DNA of 64,000 nucleotides from an uncultured Crocinitomix sp. (lineage in GTDB: Bacteria > Bacteroidota > Bacteroidia > Flavobacteriales_D > Crocinitomicaceae), in assembly GCA_937136425.1 (NCBI GenBank), contig CAKZON010000086.1:28526-92525 (forward strand), given 5' to 3'. Positions within the stretch are counted from its first letter, which is position 1. Every line of letters begins with the position of its first letter. Of this stretch, positions 17,171 through 26,760 are shown one piece after another. Below the pieces are notes generated by a model. It saw only the letters and a program-made list of their open reading frames with translations, made no database searches and was not told where the DNA came from. The position numbers were made by a program, and so were the translations under genes.

Positions 17171-17218
17171 GTTTTAGGCTGGGAGAGGACTTTGTGTTGT
17201 TTTTTACAGAGATTATCT

Positions 17219-17232
17219 AAGATTTACATCAT
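17219..17232. promoter_or_regulatory. Second putative Crp/Fnr-family box upstream of the nar operon
   Basis: AAGAT-TTAC-ATCAT, one mismatch from the perfect motif. It is 62 bases (centre to centre) upstream of the perfect box, about 143 bases from the narC-like start. Confidence 0.4.
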
Positions 17233-17746
17233 TTATTGTCGAATTCCTGTCAGATGATTAATAGTGCACTTTACATACTGCCCAGTTATTAGGAAACTGA
17301 TTACAGAAATACTTTAACTCACAATACCCAATTTTCTAACTGCTGAGTTTAATTAGAAGAAGATTTCCTATTAGTAGGTACATTAAATGGTCGTTCAACT
17401 AAATCCACATTACGAATATGTTTTTTTGAGGATGATTACTGCAGTATTTTACAGAATAGTAAACGTGTTTTTTGCGTTTAAAATGGTGAGGTTGATCAAA
17501 TTACATTTTTTTAACATAAAAATAACACCCTCTGAAACTCCTGTTAAATAAGGGGTTTTTGAGTTTTGAAATAAAAAAAAGTCCTAGTTGCGGCTAACAC
17601 TGAATCTTGATACCTGTAATTTTTCTATCTTGAATGCGTTACTAATAATAACACAAAGTCGTTAACCCAATAATGAGGATTTAATTTCACCCATTATTTC
17701 GTTTTTTTTTTGGAAATCCCATGCTGCACTTTAATGTGTTGTGCCA

Positions 17747-17764
17747 AAACGACGGTTGTCGTTT
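17747..17764. repeat. Perfect 7-bp inverted repeat before the giant-protein cassette
   Basis: AAACGAC-GGTT-GTCGTTT. It lies 34 bases upstream of the ATG at 17799 and has no T run, so it is more likely an operator or 5' leader hairpin than a terminator. Confidence 0.35.
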
Positions 17765-17798
17765 AAATCGTTGGATTGATTATTGCTAGTATAAAATT

Positions 17799-18656
17799 AT
17801 GCGTTTGTTAAAATTAAATATTACACTTTTTCTAATATTGATTCTTCTTCCGTTTATAGGAAGATCATTGAATATCAAGATCTATTCTGAAGATCAAATT
17901 GCAATTCAAAAAATCGTTTGTTTTCCAAACTTTATTGATACGACTGGTAATTACTCTCTTGATAGGATTGAAGGTAATTTGTTTGAATATACAGGTGAGA
18001 TGACAAAATGGATCATACTTGATATAACTGACACTGAAGGGAATACTTATAGGCGAAAAGTATATCCAAATTATTACGAAAATCATAAACTTAAAATAGT
18101 TCTTTATACTGGTCAAGCAGATTATTATTCTTTTAATGCAGGAACCCCAATTCCATATATTCCTATTTGCGATCAATTTCTTGTACTGCTTCACGAAGGA
18201 GCAAGTTCAGATTCAATAAGCAATAAGCTTGAAAAATTGCGTTTAAAGCAAAGTAAAAAAGGTTACCCTGTTTATTCGTTTAACGGTGACTGCATAGAAA
18301 GAAGAGTAAAACAAAAAAAAATAGCTCAAATCGCAGATGATATAGATTTAATCCCATTATCTATCAGATTTAATGGTGAAAATTGTCGATACTTTTCAAA
18401 TCAAGTTGATATTATTCTCGACTCAGACTTATCTGAAAATGAGGTTGCACAGTTGTTTCATAGTGTCGACATGGATGATTTTAAACCAATTCGTCAATAC
18501 GGTAGATTAGTGAATTTTGACAATTGTCAATATTATCGTGTCTCCTTTTCATCAGATGATATGGTTTGTTACACATTTTTAAAAAAATTAAAAAATTTAT
18601 ATCAGAAAAACGAGGTGCTAAAAATTTTCACAAAGACTATTGGTTACTTCAATTAG
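17799..18656 (+). CDS. Exported protein of unknown function, first gene of the giant-protein cassette
   Basis: 285 residues with a clear N-terminal signal peptide (hydrophobic 'LFLILILLPFIG'), so it is probably periplasmic or surface exposed. I recognise no family. The C-terminal about 90 residues ('VDIILDSDLSENEVAQLFHSV', then a 'YYRVSF' strand and 'FLKKLKNLY' helix) have the beta-alpha-beta-beta-alpha-beta look of subtilase propeptides. By eye they resemble the propeptide-like segment just before the catalytic domain of the next gene's product. A propeptide-like inhibitor or folding helper for that peptidase is possible but unproven. It is 16 bases before the peptidase start, so the two are surely cotranscribed. 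Confidence 0.65.
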   Translation: MRLLKLNITLFLILILLPFIGRSLNIKIYSEDQIAIQKIVCFPNFIDTTGNYSLDRIEGNLFEYTGEMTKWIILDITDTEGNTYRRKVYPNYYENHKLKIVLYTGQADYYSFNAGTPIPYIPICDQFLVLLHEGASSDSISNKLEKLRLKQSKKGYPVYSFNGDCIERRVKQKKIAQIADDIDLIPLSIRFNGENCRYFSNQVDIILDSDLSENEVAQLFHSVDMDDFKPIRQYGRLVNFDNCQYYRVSFSSDDMVCYTFLKKLKNLYQKNEVLKIFTKTIGYFN

Positions 18657-18672
18657 GATTAAAACAAAACTT

Positions 18673-21600
18673 ATGAGATTCTCTTGTATTATATATGATG
18701 ATTTAGGGCAAAAAACGCAAGCAAAAGTTAGCGTGTCCTATAAGGATCAACTTTCCAATCTTTCTTTTGAGAAACGCTCCAAAGCTTATAGAGGTCATTT
18801 GGATGTAACCGATAGAGGTGAGATAATTTTTTTTGTGAAAAAGAAAGGATTCGTTTCCGTAAAAACATCATTCATTCTTGAAGCAAGAGAGTATCAATTC
18901 TTTTTGGCTCGTTCAAATGCGGGGTATATAAAAAAAGGAGATGTTATTCGGCCTATTCCAAATTATTCTGGGGTTTATGGAATTATGGATTTTGGACGAG
19001 ATAAGCAGGCTATACTTGATGAGTTCGGGTTGGAGGTTCTACGAGAGCATAACGGAGAGAAAGTGACGGGATCTCATTTATATGTGAAAAAGCAAAAATT
19101 CTTAACTCGTAAGAGTGATTCTCAAAAAGAAAAAATATTCAAAACCGATCTGGCTAAGTTGAGAAAACGTTTAGGGCAAAATAGCGTTGGTCAAGTTTTA
19201 GATTTGACAAAGTCAAAAAGGGTATATGGAAGTAAAATAAAAATAAGATTTCAGCCGAAAACAAGTTTAGTAGCAATTAAACGTTTAATCGCAGAATGTG
19301 AATTCGAATTGATTAGAAAAACAAGAGGAGGAATGTATGTCGTGGATGCTGGTAGCGATTGCGGTATTGATGAAATCCAGAAGCATATTGAAGAGTTATC
19401 TAAAAGTGAACTGGTTAAATCGGCCATACCATTATCAGTAATGTCACCTGAGCCAAATGTAGTTGCAGGGAATTTTTTAGCCGGTGGACAATACACGCAT
19501 AAGGTCATGGAAGTACCCGAGGCTTGGGAAGCTTTAAAAATGAATAAGGGTGTTGACTATACCTTTGGTATTGGAGATATTTTAGTAGGGGTTTCAGATT
19601 TTGGCTTAACACCTGTTGGTGGTGCTCAAAACCCTTCTTTTATGGTTGAGGTAAAATTATCGACTGGAGGAACTGAGGATAAAATATGCACTCTCCAAGA
19701 CTTTCGATCAACACCTCATGTTGGATATCCTTTGGGGTCCTTCGGTCCCAATAATGATGCTGGGACTTTATGGGATGGCGTTATCAGCAATCATGGAGTA
19801 AATGTATGTGGAGTAATTCTTGCTTCAGCGACTGACGGTGTAGATTCAAGTGGTATAGCTGGCGTAGCACCAGAGACGAGACTCATAAGTCTAATTGCAA
19901 GAGAGATAGATGATGATCTTATCGTTAACGCTTTTGGTTGGGCAGCAGGTTTGTATGAATTTAATGATGGTATTAATTTCCTTTCTATGCAGGCCAAGGG
20001 GTTCGATTTAATGGGATCCAGTACCGGCTATAAATATCCAAGTACGGTTGAAGAAGAAGATGAATTCAAAATATTAATAGATGATTTATTAACGTACGGC
20101 AGAAATGGTAAGGGAACGTTATTAATTTTTGCCGCCGGTAATGATAATAAAGTTATTTCATACGTAGAGCCTACATTAGGTTCACCTCAAAATAATTATT
20201 ACGCGACTTACAACGGTGTTCTTTCGATAGGAGCCACGTCATTTTATAATGACTATAATAGTGAACGAAAAACACGATACAGTAATACTGGGAAAATAGA
20301 CTTTTGTGCACCTTCGAATAATTCGGGATCAGGCTATGATGATCTTCATTCCCCTGTTTCAAACATTCATTCCTGGTCAGCAACAAGAGTTGGTTCGGGA
20401 GATTTACCCGGTGGGGTCTTGGAAGAATTAACCGTAAGCTCTTCAATAATTGGCTCAAATTCACTTATTCAAAGTGAAGCAACCATTGTTGCGATACCAG
20501 ATGCGGCAGGGCCAATTCCAAGTGCTTATTTGACAGCTGACTTTACCATTGGAATGACTGCTGTTCAGGTAACAACCACTGATGGATTTTTTGATGGGAT
20601 GATTATTTCTCTGAAACAAGTTGCTGGAGATATTGAGTTTGTAAAAATCACTACGGTTTCCGAGTTAACATTAAATATTGATCCATCAACTCCTCTTACC
20701 AACGATTATCTGTCTCCAATGACAAATGTTAAAGGATATACAACAGTAAGTGATATTATTCCAGGTGATTATAGTGTTGGAGAGCAAATAGATTTTGAAT
20801 TAATCAATCATGGACGGACTACATATGAAACGGTTAGATTAGTACATATTTCGGGTAGTATATTGGGATTTACTCACCCATCAACACATAATCTGTCTGC
20901 GGGTTCCGTTGTAGGACTAAGAAGAAATCCACTAGTCTCTGAAGGGTATTTGGACAGTTCAACTTTTCCTGCAAACTATGCTCCAACAGGAAGTCCAACA
21001 AGTGATATAAGTTCCAACGGGAATATCACCATTGTGGGAGAATCTAATTTTGTGTCAGGTACAATGATATTCATTGAAAGCGATTCCGGTGACTTTGAGT
21101 GGGTTATTGTGGAATCTACCACACCTCCACCAGACGGGTCTCCTCCTGAAACTCCTGGTGTAATAAATATACATCCTGACACACCGATAATCAATGACTA
21201 TTTAATGGTGGATTCTCCAACAATAAAAGGATATCCAACAATACTCGTGTTTAACCCGTCTCCGGTTCTGAGTCCTGGACAAAAGATTTTAGTCACAAGA
21301 GGCTCCTTTATGACTACTTACAGGGCGTTTATGAATGGTGCAATAGCTGTAGAGCCATCAGCAACAATGATATCTACAGGGGGAACAGAAATTCGTAAAG
21401 AAATTTCAATTCAACTTTTAAGCGTTGGAACCTTAGCTCCTAATGATGTTGTGCTCCTTGGTAAACCAGAATTTAATTATACCCCTGAAATTGCTCTAAC
21501 TGAAATCAATGAAAAGAGTGAAGTTGTTAAAATCACTCATGTTCTTGATGATGAAAATAAAATTATTGTAGAACGTATTTTAAATGATCATTCAACTCCA

Positions 21601-24600
21601 ATTAAAATTTACAAAGGTGCTTTAGATTATGATTCTCAGTTTAGTGGAACGTCTAGTGCTTGCCCGTCTGTTACGGGAGTTGTTGCCTTAATGTTATCCG
21701 CAAATCCAGATTTGACATGGATAGAAATTATCGATTTGTTAAGAAAATCTTCTGATAAAATAGATAAACAGAATAAGGGATATGAATTGCCAGCTTCTGA
21801 TGATGGGCATCAAAGTGCGGATGGCGATATTTTGGGGTACAGTGCAAGTTTGGCGGATGAAACTATTCGACCAGCAGGACAAGGGCGCTGGAAAAACAAA
21901 GCTGGAGAATATATTTATGGGATGGATGGGACTCTATTGGTAGATGAAGTTGATGCAGTTCCATATTTTAGCGAATGGTATGGTTATGGCCGAGTGAATG
22001 CAAAGAATGCGGTAAATTTAGCTCTTGCTTACAGCCAAAACAATCGTGATTTGGTCATTCGTGATACCATGACAGATGATGGAACAACTGGTAATCCAGT
22101 GGATTTAGAAGTAAATAGTCCAGATGTCTGGATTAGAAATATTGATCCTGACTTAGATACATTTGATTATCCTGGGTTAGATTATGCTACAGCAGGTCCT
22201 CATCAAAACCCATTAAAGTATGGTGATCGATATGTTTATGCAAGGATTAAAAATATTGGAACACTAGACCATAGTCTTGAAGCAAAAGTGCGGTTTTTTG
22301 CAGTTTTGGATGTGCCTGGAACCGATTATAAATTTCCTGATCATTTTACGGAAAAAGCAGATGTATCGGAAGGGGAAATAGGTGTTAAGCTAATTGGTGA
22401 GATAGAGTTATCGGAAGAATATTTTGCACCTGGAGAAGACCATATTTTCAATGTTCTTTGGAGCAAAGATGATTCAGACGTTAACTCAGAATACGAAACA
22501 AGCATTTTAGTAGAAGTTACACCGCATGATGGTCCTTATTTCGATACAGAAAAGGAAGGAGCATCATTAGGGGATTGTAATAATATTACACGAAAACCAA
22601 TCGTTTTTCAAGAAGATATTGAAATATTAGGTGTTGATCAAAAATTTCCTTACACAATAGGTGTTCCTTCCGAAGATATTGAATCTCCAATTTCAACGAG
22701 TTTTCAGGTTATGATTTCGGATCTTAATGCCTTTGTTACGGAAAATACTGTGGTTAAGTTAATTATTAACAGGTTAGATGCTACGACAGAAGAAGTTGAA
22801 TTCATTTATGAAGGTGGTTCATGGGGTTTTAACATTCCTCCTACAGATTCTTGGGCAACTTTAGATCCCCCGCTTAAGGAACCTTATGGACCAGCCAATT
22901 TGGCTACAGGGGACATGAATAGCATTATATTTAATGGAACTTTTAGTATTGATGGAACAGTTGACAATGTTACCATTTCGGCAAGTTATGAAAATTCCGA
23001 TACTGAAATGTTAGGAAAACAACGAACTGTTGATGTAAATGTATATAGCGTTCCTGTACCTGGGACAGAAGATGACCCAATTGAAAAAAATACGGTTTAT
23101 TTTTTCACCGAATTTGATTTACTCAATTCTCCACAAGTTGACGCTTATGGTCCTGTTCCATCAGATTTGGGGACCATTTATCAGACAACGAGTAAACACA
23201 CCGCAACGGCTAATTGTAAAGCCTTTGGTGTAACTGATGGGCAAATAATGGTTCAGGAAACAAGCAATCCGTTATTGGTTAACGTAATTTTAAAACCTAA
23301 AAATCAAGGGGCAATTGATTTTTTAGATATTAAATACTTTATTTACCGAGGAATTTTAAAAGCTGATTTGATTGATGGAGTGGATGACGATCTTATTGCT
23401 CCTTTAGAAACAAGTGAGTTTATTGATTCAATGTGGGAGACGCAAGACGCGATTAATGCCGCAATTGAAGACGCAGATGAAGATGATGGAATTACACCAG
23501 GATCGATTCTTGATAAACCTTCATCAAAATCATTTGGTATTCATTACAAGGCTACGACTGTAAACCCAGGAGATGTCGAAAAATCAGACCTGGCCACTAT
23601 TGATGATTTATTTTTTGATGCAAGTAGCAATTATAGATTCCCAACTATTAAAGCAGGTCAACAAATTGGTCATTTTGACAAAGATGAAATTGGATTTGAT
23701 ATTATTCTTAATGGAATGTTGAATCAAACAACATTTGGACAAGTTCGAGGATCTGAAAATCGAATTACTGCGGCTGAACTTGATGGTTCTGAATCCGATT
23801 TAGAATGTTTTGTTAATAGAAGTCAACGGGCTGAAATATTAAATTATTTAGATCCAGCGGCTTTTTATGGAATTCATATTTATAGTGGAATTAATGCCAT
23901 TAACTCTTCGGAAGAGGATAAGCTATATATAGATAACAAGGACAATGATCCGTACGATTCACTCATTAGTTTGTTCAAAAATAAAAACTTAACCTATATC
24001 GATATTCGAAACGAAAATGGTTATAACTATAACTATTATGATAGCTATAATGACGTTGATGGAAATCAAATAAAATTCTCGTTTGACGAACTAGTGCCCA
24101 CTAGTGAGCAAGTTTTCGGCACACATGGATGGCCGATTCGAATAGTTGAAAATGACGAGCTTGCTTCAGGTGAAACAGGTAAGAAAAATACTTTTTGGAT
24201 CGAGCTGCCTAAAGGAAATAATCTTGATCCCTTATTATATATGCCATTTGCTGCTTCAGCAAAACGTTTCCCTAAATTACCAAAGCGAAAGAAAAAATTC
24301 TTAACTCCTGAGTTTCTTGGAGCGAACATATATTCTGAGCCTATTGAATTAGGTCTACCTAATAAAAGAGATGAAGGAGATACGACCGCCATTGCATGGT
24401 ATGTTAAACTTACCTATATTAAGAAAAACCGATCGGATAACACTCCAGTTAATACTCTTGAACTGAATAGCGTACATTCTCTTGACCACGTTTTTCCACT
24501 AGTGGATTTATTGCCTTGGGATTCTACAAACAACATAAAGTATTTATCAGGGTTTCATTCCAGATTTGTTCAAAGAGATGATTTTTCATTTATTGGAGAA

Positions 24601-26760
24601 ACAGGTATTGCAATCGAATCTGATCGCGTTTTTCTATTTTCAGTACCAGAACAAATTTATCAGACTTCGAATAAGAAGCAACGCTTTTTCAAACGAATTC
24701 TTGGTGGTACAAGTAATAAGAACTCCTTTTTTGAGGTATTTCAAAATTCGGTTCCCGATTTGATATTAGAGAAAAAGACCCTTACAATTGATGGGGTCGA
24801 TCAGGATTGCTTATTGTTAGAAGATCGAGGCCTAATTAAAGAAGCCGAATCAACAAAAAACAACTTTTTTTGTATAGGTTTAACTAAGGTAGAATTTGAT
24901 GCATTTATTGCTGCTGGGGAAGCAGTAAACTTGGATATAAGCAAGCATTATCCTTCGCTAATTATTGCCGCTGAGAACGTCCTTTCAGATGATAATGATC
25001 AAGCCTATTTAGAGTATGACCTAAAAATTTCAGGAATTAATTCAAGTGGCGAATATGTAGAAGCTCCTTTGGTAGTTAAAGTTCACAGTGTTGATGGTAT
25101 TATGTTAACCTCTCAAAGCTTTATCCTGCTTGAAACGTTGAATTCCGTAGAGAATGAATGTATTCAATTTGATCATGAAATTAATTCACCAAAACACAAT
25201 ACGGGGGTTGGACAAATTATCAAAAGAGTAAGCCTTTACGTTAAAACTAACGGAGAAGTAATTCGATCTTGGAAATTATATAATCGAGATGCAAGTATTG
25301 CTACATTTGAAGGTGGAGAAATCGATAACTTTAATGTAACAAAACTAGTTTCAGATGAAGTTGAAATTCCAGTTGGAACGAGATGTGTAATGCTAGAATG
25401 CGAAGGTCTTCCTATTCTAACACATGGAAGTATCAAATTTGTTCGAATAGTTTGTTGGTATGCAGGTGTATTTCATGAAGGGTATATTCACGAATCAGCT
25501 TTCTTGAACAGTTCCAGTGTAAGATCAACTAATCCAGAAGGTTTAACTAATGATGAAATTTTCGAATCATTTGTAAATGATGCCAGATTAGACCTTTTCT
25601 TGGCAAAAGAACATGTCGCGTCAGGGCAAGCTACTTTGGACGATTCTTTCCAAAGTATTTTAACTGATATTTCTTCTTGTGTTGATCCTGTTGGTTTGGT
25701 AGACGGTCCTTATGATTCAGGCGCGTCATTAATTGAAAAATACGTTAATGGATCTGTTGATACTAAAAATCAAATCGCGGATAGAATCAGTGGAAAAATT
25801 GATAGAAAAGGACTGGTGGCAGTTTATTATGCTGATGGAGAATCTGGTAGGCGTTTTAGTTTTCCGGATACCATAGCGAATTTCATTGCGTTAATGGAAA
25901 GTTTAGATTTAATAAGTGCTTCTGCCAGTAAGTTTGACTTTTTTCCGCTAACCCATGAAATGGTGCCCGGAAATGGGGTAGATGATACCGTATTTTACGA
26001 TTCTGAATTTGCCGAGTATTTTGCAGCAAATTGTCCGAATTTACATTCGAATATGCAAGGTAACTCTGGAAGTACAGATGAAATAGTCACTGAATTTACA
26101 AACGAATTAAAATTAATCCGTGATTGGCTAACTGACAAAAAGGGAAGTGATCCAGCAAGACCAATATTGCATACTCCAGAGGCGAAATGGTTTTTGGCGG
26201 ATGGGACCGGTCCAGATAATAAAAATAGATCAAGTACAGGAGGTGGGCCTGTGACACCTGAACATCCTGAAGGTATTGATTATTTTGACTTTTTAAGTAT
26301 TCAATACTTGCAAGTCGTTCATGGGCTAACTATTAAAAATCCAGGTAATCCAAACCATGTAGAAACAGATTTTTTAGCCCCTTTAATTTTTATTGACCAA
26401 TCGTTCGGAACTTTAAATAGCAACAACATTCTGAGTGTGTTTATTCATGAAATGTATATGCGCGATCTGATTTCAGCCTATACCAATACGCACGGATTAT
26501 GGTCAGAAGTTCCTGAACCGCTTAATACTTCCCTGACAAAATTGGTAGCTGAAACTGCATGGGAATATGTAAAAGACAATGATTTTGCAGATTTCTTTGC
26601 TCATGGGCTTGCACCAAATCCTGCTTATACAGATGAAAATGGTAAAAAACTGAGCAGTGGATATCGAACGGACACAATTTTAGATTTTTTGCAACGCAAC
26701 CCTTTTATTGGGGTTATTTATTTAAAAGCTTATTTGGATGAAATTTTAAAAGAATTATGA
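18673..26760 (+). CDS. Giant subtilisin-like (S8) serine peptidase with split catalytic domain
   Basis: I take ATG 18673 as start (2,695 residues); an upstream in-frame TTG would overlap the previous gene. No signal peptide is visible. Residues about 180-260 resemble an I9-type propeptide. The S8 domain shows D309 ('VGVSDFG'), H374 ('SNHGVNVCGVI'), oxyanion N490 ('FAAGNDN') and S994 ('SGTSSACPS'), so the triad is complete. About 500 residues separate N490 and S994 where about 65 is usual, so some 430 residues are inserted; they contain two or three related beta-rich repeats. After the domain come CARDB-like modules ('VYARIKNIGTL') and about 1,500 residues with patterns such as 'YFIYRGI', 'YIDIRNENGYNYNYY' and 'FWIELP' that I cannot assign. 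It overlaps the next gene by 4 bases. Confidence 0.85.
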   Translation: MRFSCIIYDDLGQKTQAKVSVSYKDQLSNLSFEKRSKAYRGHLDVTDRGEIIFFVKKKGFVSVKTSFILEAREYQFFLARSNAGYIKKGDVIRPIPNYSGVYGIMDFGRDKQAILDEFGLEVLREHNGEKVTGSHLYVKKQKFLTRKSDSQKEKIFKTDLAKLRKRLGQNSVGQVLDLTKSKRVYGSKIKIRFQPKTSLVAIKRLIAECEFELIRKTRGGMYVVDAGSDCGIDEIQKHIEELSKSELVKSAIPLSVMSPEPNVVAGNFLAGGQYTHKVMEVPEAWEALKMNKGVDYTFGIGDILVGVSDFGLTPVGGAQNPSFMVEVKLSTGGTEDKICTLQDFRSTPHVGYPLGSFGPNNDAGTLWDGVISNHGVNVCGVILASATDGVDSSGIAGVAPETRLISLIAREIDDDLIVNAFGWAAGLYEFNDGINFLSMQAKGFDLMGSSTGYKYPSTVEEEDEFKILIDDLLTYGRNGKGTLLIFAAGNDNKVISYVEPTLGSPQNNYYATYNGVLSIGATSFYNDYNSERKTRYSNTGKIDFCAPSNNSGSGYDDLHSPVSNIHSWSATRVGSGDLPGGVLEELTVSSSIIGSNSLIQSEATIVAIPDAAGPIPSAYLTADFTIGMTAVQVTTTDGFFDGMIISLKQVAGDIEFVKITTVSELTLNIDPSTPLTNDYLSPMTNVKGYTTVSDIIPGDYSVGEQIDFELINHGRTTYETVRLVHISGSILGFTHPSTHNLSAGSVVGLRRNPLVSEGYLDSSTFPANYAPTGSPTSDISSNGNITIVGESNFVSGTMIFIESDSGDFEWVIVESTTPPPDGSPPETPGVINIHPDTPIINDYLMVDSPTIKGYPTILVFNPSPVLSPGQKILVTRGSFMTTYRAFMNGAIAVEPSATMISTGGTEIRKEISIQLLSVGTLAPNDVVLLGKPEFNYTPEIALTEINEKSEVVKITHVLDDENKIIVERILNDHSTPIKIYKGALDYDSQFSGTSSACPSVTGVVALMLSANPDLTWIEIIDLLRKSSDKIDKQNKGYELPASDDGHQSADGDILGYSASLADETIRPAGQGRWKNKAGEYIYGMDGTLLVDEVDAVPYFSEWYGYGRVNAKNAVNLALAYSQNNRDLVIRDTMTDDGTTGNPVDLEVNSPDVWIRNIDPDLDTFDYPGLDYATAGPHQNPLKYGDRYVYARIKNIGTLDHSLEAKVRFFAVLDVPGTDYKFPDHFTEKADVSEGEIGVKLIGEIELSEEYFAPGEDHIFNVLWSKDDSDVNSEYETSILVEVTPHDGPYFDTEKEGASLGDCNNITRKPIVFQEDIEILGVDQKFPYTIGVPSEDIESPISTSFQVMISDLNAFVTENTVVKLIINRLDATTEEVEFIYEGGSWGFNIPPTDSWATLDPPLKEPYGPANLATGDMNSIIFNGTFSIDGTVDNVTISASYENSDTEMLGKQRTVDVNVYSVPVPGTEDDPIEKNTVYFFTEFDLLNSPQVDAYGPVPSDLGTIYQTTSKHTATANCKAFGVTDGQIMVQETSNPLLVNVILKPKNQGAIDFLDIKYFIYRGILKADLIDGVDDDLIAPLETSEFIDSMWETQDAINAAIEDADEDDGITPGSILDKPSSKSFGIHYKATTVNPGDVEKSDLATIDDLFFDASSNYRFPTIKAGQQIGHFDKDEIGFDIILNGMLNQTTFGQVRGSENRITAAELDGSESDLECFVNRSQRAEILNYLDPAAFYGIHIYSGINAINSSEEDKLYIDNKDNDPYDSLISLFKNKNLTYIDIRNENGYNYNYYDSYNDVDGNQIKFSFDELVPTSEQVFGTHGWPIRIVENDELASGETGKKNTFWIELPKGNNLDPLLYMPFAASAKRFPKLPKRKKKFLTPEFLGANIYSEPIELGLPNKRDEGDTTAIAWYVKLTYIKKNRSDNTPVNTLELNSVHSLDHVFPLVDLLPWDSTNNIKYLSGFHSRFVQRDDFSFIGETGIAIESDRVFLFSVPEQIYQTSNKKQRFFKRILGGTSNKNSFFEVFQNSVPDLILEKKTLTIDGVDQDCLLLEDRGLIKEAESTKNNFFCIGLTKVEFDAFIAAGEAVNLDISKHYPSLIIAAENVLSDDNDQAYLEYDLKISGINSSGEYVEAPLVVKVHSVDGIMLTSQSFILLETLNSVENECIQFDHEINSPKHNTGVGQIIKRVSLYVKTNGEVIRSWKLYNRDASIATFEGGEIDNFNVTKLVSDEVEIPVGTRCVMLECEGLPILTHGSIKFVRIVCWYAGVFHEGYIHESAFLNSSSVRSTNPEGLTNDEIFESFVNDARLDLFLAKEHVASGQATLDDSFQSILTDISSCVDPVGLVDGPYDSGASLIEKYVNGSVDTKNQIADRISGKIDRKGLVAVYYADGESGRRFSFPDTIANFIALMESLDLISASASKFDFFPLTHEMVPGNGVDDTVFYDSEFAEYFAANCPNLHSNMQGNSGSTDEIVTEFTNELKLIRDWLTDKKGSDPARPILHTPEAKWFLADGTGPDNKNRSSTGGGPVTPEHPEGIDYFDFLSIQYLQVVHGLTIKNPGNPNHVETDFLAPLIFIDQSFGTLNSNNILSVFIHEMYMRDLISAYTNTHGLWSEVPEPLNTSLTKLVAETAWEYVKDNDFADFFAHGLAPNPAYTDENGKKLSSGYRTDTILDFLQRNPFIGVIYLKAYLDEILKEL

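Larger units (their letters stand above)
17083..17798. other. Divergent intergenic region between the nar operon and the giant-protein cassette
   Basis: 716 bases, A/T rich, with no ORF that looks like protein. The nar-proximal part contains two Crp/Fnr-like boxes (17157-17170 and 17219-17232). The cassette-proximal part contains a perfect 7-bp inverted repeat (17747-17764) shortly before the first cassette gene. I see nothing recognisable in about 17240-17740. Confidence 0.6.

Noticed and set aside
18640..18672. TTG start for the giant peptidase
   Set aside because: It would overlap the previous gene; ATG 18673 follows that gene's stop by 16 bases and begins the plausible protein sequence.
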